Shown here: piece by piece, positions 4,793-7,370 of the stretch | Numbering within the stretch: position 1 is the first letter of the stretch | Layout: the number at the start of each line of letters is the position of its first letter | NCBI GenBank assembly: GCA_030838265.1 | Contig: JAUTXA010000157.1 | Span: forward strand, 1-7,370 | Source of the DNA: Actinomycetota bacterium | Lineage (GTDB): Bacteria > Actinomycetota > Acidimicrobiia > Acidimicrobiales > BP-101 | Reading direction: 5' to 3' | DNA: 7,370 bases | Made by a program: the position numbers and the translations under genes | Notes under the pieces: model-generated | Database searches by the model: none | What the model saw: the letters and a program-made list of their open reading frames with translations, nothing else | What the model was told of the DNA's origin: nothing

Positions 4793-5359
4793 GTGGAGAT
4801 TGCCATCCGAGGCCGCAACGTCGAGGTGCCCGAGGCCGTGCGCCACACGGTCGAGGAGAAGGTGGCCAAGCTGGGTCGCTTCCTCGAGGGGATGGAGAAG
4901 GCCGAGGTCCACTTCTCGGAAGAGAAGAACCCTCGCATCGCCGAGAAGGAGGTCTGCGAGGTGACCATGCACGGGCATGGCCACATCGTGCGGGCCCGGG
5001 CGACGGCCTCCGACACCCTGGCTGCGGTCGACCGTGTGGTCGACAAGCTCGAGCACCGGATGGAGAAGCTCAAGGGCAAGCTGGTCAGCAGATCCCATCC
5101 CCGGCGGCACGGGTCAGTAGACTTCCTACCTGATCGGACTAGTAGCACTAGTGAAGAAGAAGCAGACGACGACGACGGGTCGCTGCGCATCGTCAAGACC
5201 AAGCAGTTCGCCATGAAGCCCATGACGCCGGAGGAAGCAGCGCTGCAAATGGATCTGCTGGGCCATGACTTCTACTTCTTCTCCAACGCCGAGACCTCCC
5301 GCGCCGCCGTCGTGTACCGGCGGGGGGACGGGTTCATCGGCCTCATCGATGCGACCTGA
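4793..5359 (+). CDS. hpf: Ribosome hibernation promoting factor, long form (HPF/RaiA)
   Basis: This 188-residue cytoplasmic protein has two domains. Residues 1-97 form the S30AE domain (MEIAIRGRNVEVPEAVRHTV...), which binds the 30S decoding centre and blocks mRNA and tRNA. Residues 98-130 are a charged, acidic linker. Residues 132-187 form the C-terminal dimerisation domain, with TKQFAMKPMTPEEAALQM (136-153), LLGHDFYFF (155-163), NAET and VVYRRGDGFIGLID. Long-form HPF joins two 70S particles into inactive 100S dimers during starvation or hypoxia. The GTG start is fixed by the strong AGGAGG site; the longer open frame upstream runs into the structured RNA. The protein is shorter than many actinobacterial homologues. 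The linker has codons unlike the rest (AGT, CTA, GTA, ACT). Placement after comF agrees with other actinobacteria, where secA usually follows; here a response regulator follows instead. Confidence 0.95.
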   Translation: MEIAIRGRNVEVPEAVRHTVEEKVAKLGRFLEGMEKAEVHFSEEKNPRIAEKEVCEVTMHGHGHIVRARATASDTLAAVDRVVDKLEHRMEKLKGKLVSRSHPRRHGSVDFLPDRTSSTSEEEADDDDGSLRIVKTKQFAMKPMTPEEAALQMDLLGHDFYFFSNAETSRAAVVYRRGDGFIGLIDAT

Positions 5360-5367
5360 CCACTCAA

Positions 5368-5374
5368 GAGGGAG
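5368..5374 (+). promoter_or_regulatory. Shine-Dalgarno site for the response regulator
   Basis: GAGGGAG lies six bases before the GTG at 5381, within the 21-base gap after hpf. It supports that GTG as the start, and the short gap without a terminator suggests co-transcription with hpf. Confidence 0.7.
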
Positions 5375-5380
5375 ATCTGG

Positions 5381-6082
5381 GTGAGCGAACACGAGGCGAG
5401 GACAGGCGATGACGATGTCATCCGCGTCCTGATCGCCGACGACCAGGCCCTGTTCCGGCGGGGCCTCAACGTCGTGCTCCACACCGAGGACCAGATCGAG
5501 GTCGTGGCCGAGGCCGAGAACGGCGAGGAAGCCATCACCAAGGCCGAGGAGTTCGCTCCTGACGTGGTGCTCATGGATGTGCGCATGCCGCGAGTCAACG
5601 GCATCGAGGCGGCCCGCCAGATCCGCGACCGCGTCCCGTCCACCAAGATCCTCATGCTCACCGTCTCCGACGAGGAGGACGACCTCTTCGAGGCCATCAA
5701 GGCGGGGGCCAACGGCTACCTCCTCAAGGAGATCTCGGTCGAAGAGGTGGCCGAGGCCATCCGGGCCGTCATGCAGCACCAGAGCCTCATCTCGCCGTCC
5801 ATGGCGTCGAAGCTGCTCAACGAGTTCAACGCCATGTCGAAGCGGGTCGACGAGAAGCAGCAGTTCCCGGCGCCCGCCCTCACCAGCCGCGAGCTCGAGG
5901 TCCTGAAGCTGGTGGCCAAGGGCATGAGCAACCGTGAGATCGCCGATGAGCTCTACATCTCCGAGAACACGGTCAAGAACCACGTGCGCAACATCCTCGA
6001 GAAGCTGCACCTGCACTCCCGCATGGAGGCCGTGATCTACGCCGTGCGCGAGAAGCTGCTCGACATCCGCGACGAGGGCTGA
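5381..6082 (+). CDS. NarL/FixJ-type two-component response regulator (LuxR HTH)
   Basis: This is a 233-residue DNA-binding response regulator. The receiver domain spans about residues 13-132. Acidic pocket residues are Asp20 and Asp21 (IADDQALFRRGL), the phosphoacceptor is Asp66 (VVLMDVRMP), and the switch residues are Thr94 and Lys116 (LLKE). A linker (about 133-164) leads to a LuxR-type helix-turn-helix: LTSRELEVLKLVAKGMSNRE (167-186), EIADELYISENTVKNHVRNI (186-205) and the following dimer helix. All residues needed for phosphorylation are intact, so a sensor kinase should exist, but none is encoded in the window. The gene starts 21 bases after hpf with its own ribosome site and probably shares its mRNA. 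In Mycobacterium, the NarL-type regulator DosR controls a ribosome hibernation factor, which makes a link to hpf plausible but unproven. The last 46 bases overlap the opposite-strand gene. Confidence 0.93.
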   Translation: MSEHEARTGDDDVIRVLIADDQALFRRGLNVVLHTEDQIEVVAEAENGEEAITKAEEFAPDVVLMDVRMPRVNGIEAARQIRDRVPSTKILMLTVSDEEDDLFEAIKAGANGYLLKEISVEEVAEAIRAVMQHQSLISPSMASKLLNEFNAMSKRVDEKQQFPAPALTSRELEVLKLVAKGMSNREIADELYISENTVKNHVRNILEKLHLHSRMEAVIYAVREKLLDIRDEG

Positions 6083-7370
6083 CGCCGCCGCGCCACCAGG
6101 CGCCGTCCGCACCACAGCAACAGGCCGAGCCCGCTCAGGGCGCTGACGACCACGCCGGCGCCGTCCCATCGGTCGGGACGGAAGGCCAGGTCGAGCACCG
6201 ATCGCCCGGGCCCGACCGACGCCGTGAGCATCCCCTCGGGCGAGTGCCCGGCCGGCTGGGCCCGTCCGTTCACCGACAGGTGCCACTTGGGCGACCGGGC
6301 CACCGCCACGTTCAGGGTCGAAGCGGTGCTGGCGTCGACGGCGATGCGCAGGTGGTCGGGGCGGGCGCTGATCACCCGACCTTCGAGGGGGCCGTCGGGC
6401 GTGGTGACCAGCGCGGCCGGCGGGGGCTGCCCCTCGTCGGGGAGGACGCGGAAGATGGCGAGCGATCCGCGGCTCCACTCCAGAGCGAAGCGAGGCGACG
6501 CCTCGAGCAGGACCCGGCCCGCGTCGTTCACCGTCACGGCGTGGGTGACGCCGAGACGCGAGAGGGCGTGGGCCGAGTCGATTGCGGTCGTGTGGCCGAT
6601 GGCCTCGGGGATGCCGGCCACCGAGGGCGAGGTCGACAGCTCGAGGCCGAAGACGTTGAGGGTGTTCCGTCCGCTCTGGCGGGCCAGCCAGAAGTCGGGA
6701 TGGGACGGCCCGAGGCGCTCGATCTCACCCGGGAAGTCGCGCTGGGTGGCGAACCGGGCCGAGGGGGGCACCAGCTCATGGATTGCGCGGGCCGCGGCCG
6801 CGAGCTCGGGGGCGGGCGCGGGCATCTGGCTGGCCCGTCCTCGCAAGCCGCCGGCCCCGACGACGACGAGGATGGCCGCGGCGGCGGCGGCGAGGTCACC
6901 GGACCGCCCGAAGCGCTTGGTGGCGAAGGCCAGCGCCGCGGCAAGGGGCATCAGGGCGACCAGGCCCACGTAGCCCAGGCCCCGGTTCGCCAGCTGGGGG
7001 CTGAGCTCGAGGTGCGGGTAGTGCGACGCCAGGAAGTGGGCGAGCACCAGAAAGAGGCCTGGGGTGGCGATGAGGGCCGCCGCCCACCGCCGGTTGGCGA
7101 CCACCCGCGTCACGCCGAAGATCAGGCCCAGGATGACGAGCAAGGCGAACCCGCGGGCGAAGAGGATTCGGCCGGCGACGATGTCGGCGAGGCGCGGGCC
7201 TATGGGCGGCGTGGCCCAGGCCGGGACCGGGCCCCGCAACGCGAAGTGGGCGAGGTAGGGGAGGACCCAGAAGGCGGCCAAGGCCAGCGCCCCCAGGCCG
7301 GCGGCGGTCACCCGGCCCAGCCCGTCCAGGCGGATTCGCTCGGTGAGGCCGAGGGTGGGGATGGTGAGGG
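6037..7370 (-). CDS. Large membrane protein, YfhO/GT-C-like, C-terminal part (5' end beyond window)
   Basis: The frame is open through the right edge, so the start is not in the window; 443 residues are visible, numbered here from the first whole codon at the edge. Hydrophobic segments lie at about 21-44, 72-91, 95-114, 130-150 and 158-175. A soluble, probably extracytoplasmic, region of about 230 residues follows, then a final membrane segment at 404-423 and a basic tail. The soluble part includes RSPKWHLSVNGRAQPAG and a later VGPGRSVLDLAFRPDRWDGA. Both resemble the 'PgW.v.vNG' and 'G.h.v.l.f.P' patterns at the end of YfhO-family and related GT-C-fold membrane glycosyltransferases. These use lipid-linked sugars to decorate polymers or lipoteichoic acids; the catalytic N-terminal part is not visible, so the activity is not shown. 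The stop lies inside the response regulator's 3' end, giving a convergent 46-bp overlap. Confidence 0.72.
   Translation of the reverse strand, partial: LTIPTLGLTERIRLDGLGRVTAAGLGALALAAFWVLPYLAHFALRGPVPAWATPPIGPRLADIVAGRILFARGFALLVILGLIFGVTRVVANRRWAAALIATPGLFLVLAHFLASHYPHLELSPQLANRGLGYVGLVALMPLAAALAFATKRFGRSGDLAAAAAAILVVVGAGGLRGRASQMPAPAPELAAAARAIHELVPPSARFATQRDFPGEIERLGPSHPDFWLARQSGRNTLNVFGLELSTSPSVAGIPEAIGHTTAIDSAHALSRLGVTHAVTVNDAGRVLLEASPRFALEWSRGSLAIFRVLPDEGQPPPAALVTTPDGPLEGRVISARPDHLRIAVDASTASTLNVAVARSPKWHLSVNGRAQPAGHSPEGMLTASVGPGRSVLDLAFRPDRWDGAGVVVSALSGLGLLLWCGRRLVARRRQPSSRMSSSFSRTA

Noticed and set aside
5126..6478. 450-residue minus-strand open frame across the response regulator
   Set aside because: It overlaps parts of hpf, the whole regulator and the membrane protein gene; its sequence is an antisense artefact without domain features.
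1..7370. tRNA, rRNA, CRISPR array, insertion sequence or prophage
   Set aside because: No cloverleaf, repeat-spacer pattern, transposase, integrase or terminal repeats were seen on either strand.

Overview
This is a very GC-rich, gene-dense window. Codons favour G or C at the third position, and several starts look leaderless or translationally coupled. The gene order phosphomannomutase, Trm112-like, SIS-domain isomerase, S-adenosylhomocysteine hydrolase, ComF, HPF/RaiA matches, from memory, the actinobacterial chromosomal cluster found in Mycobacterium and Streptomyces as manB / SIS isomerase / sahH / mtrA-mtrB-lpqB / comF / hpf / secA. I infer an actinobacterium from a deep lineage, with Acidimicrobiia as the best guess. 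The short SAHH form, the FlgM-like gene and the missing mtrAB-lpqB block argue against a classical Mycobacterium or Streptomyces. This looks like a core chromosomal region. I see no mobile element, CRISPR array, tRNA or rRNA.

Layout. (1) 1-1408, plus strand: a tightly coupled sugar-phosphate operon holding the 3' end of a phosphomannomutase/phosphoglucomutase, a Trm112-like small protein that has lost its zinc cysteines, and a bifunctional phosphoglucose/phosphomannose isomerase. (2) 1471-2742, plus: a short-form adenosylhomocysteinase, followed by a gap with a nine-G run and a perfect 34-bp palindrome at 2786-2819. (3) 2854-3498, minus: a YczE-like membrane protein that splits the conserved plus-strand series. 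(4) 3574-4465, plus: ComF-type phosphoribosyltransferase behind a leaderless-type promoter, and a small FlgM-like ORF overlapping its 3' end. (5) 4489-4746, plus: a strongly folded non-coding element of about 258 nt, closed by a perfect 13-bp stem, directly upstream of (6) the long-form ribosome hibernation factor hpf/raiA at 4793-5359. Position and fold make it a good candidate for the raiA RNA class. (7) 5381-6082, plus: a NarL/FixJ-type response regulator without an adjacent kinase. (8) 6037-7370, minus: the C-terminal part of a large membrane protein (YfhO/GT-C-like) that continues past the right edge and converges on the response regulator with a 46-bp overlap.

How it fits together. The left block interconverts hexose phosphates (mannose and glucose 6-phosphate and their 1-phosphates) for polysaccharide and glycan precursors. 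SAHH clears the by-product of methylation reactions. The right block is about slow growth and stress: HPF dimerises idle ribosomes, and its transcript probably begins with the structured RNA. The response regulator lies 21 bp behind hpf and is probably co-transcribed. The structured RNA is the most interesting item. The comF/FlgM-like junction and the zinc-less Trm112 also merit attention.
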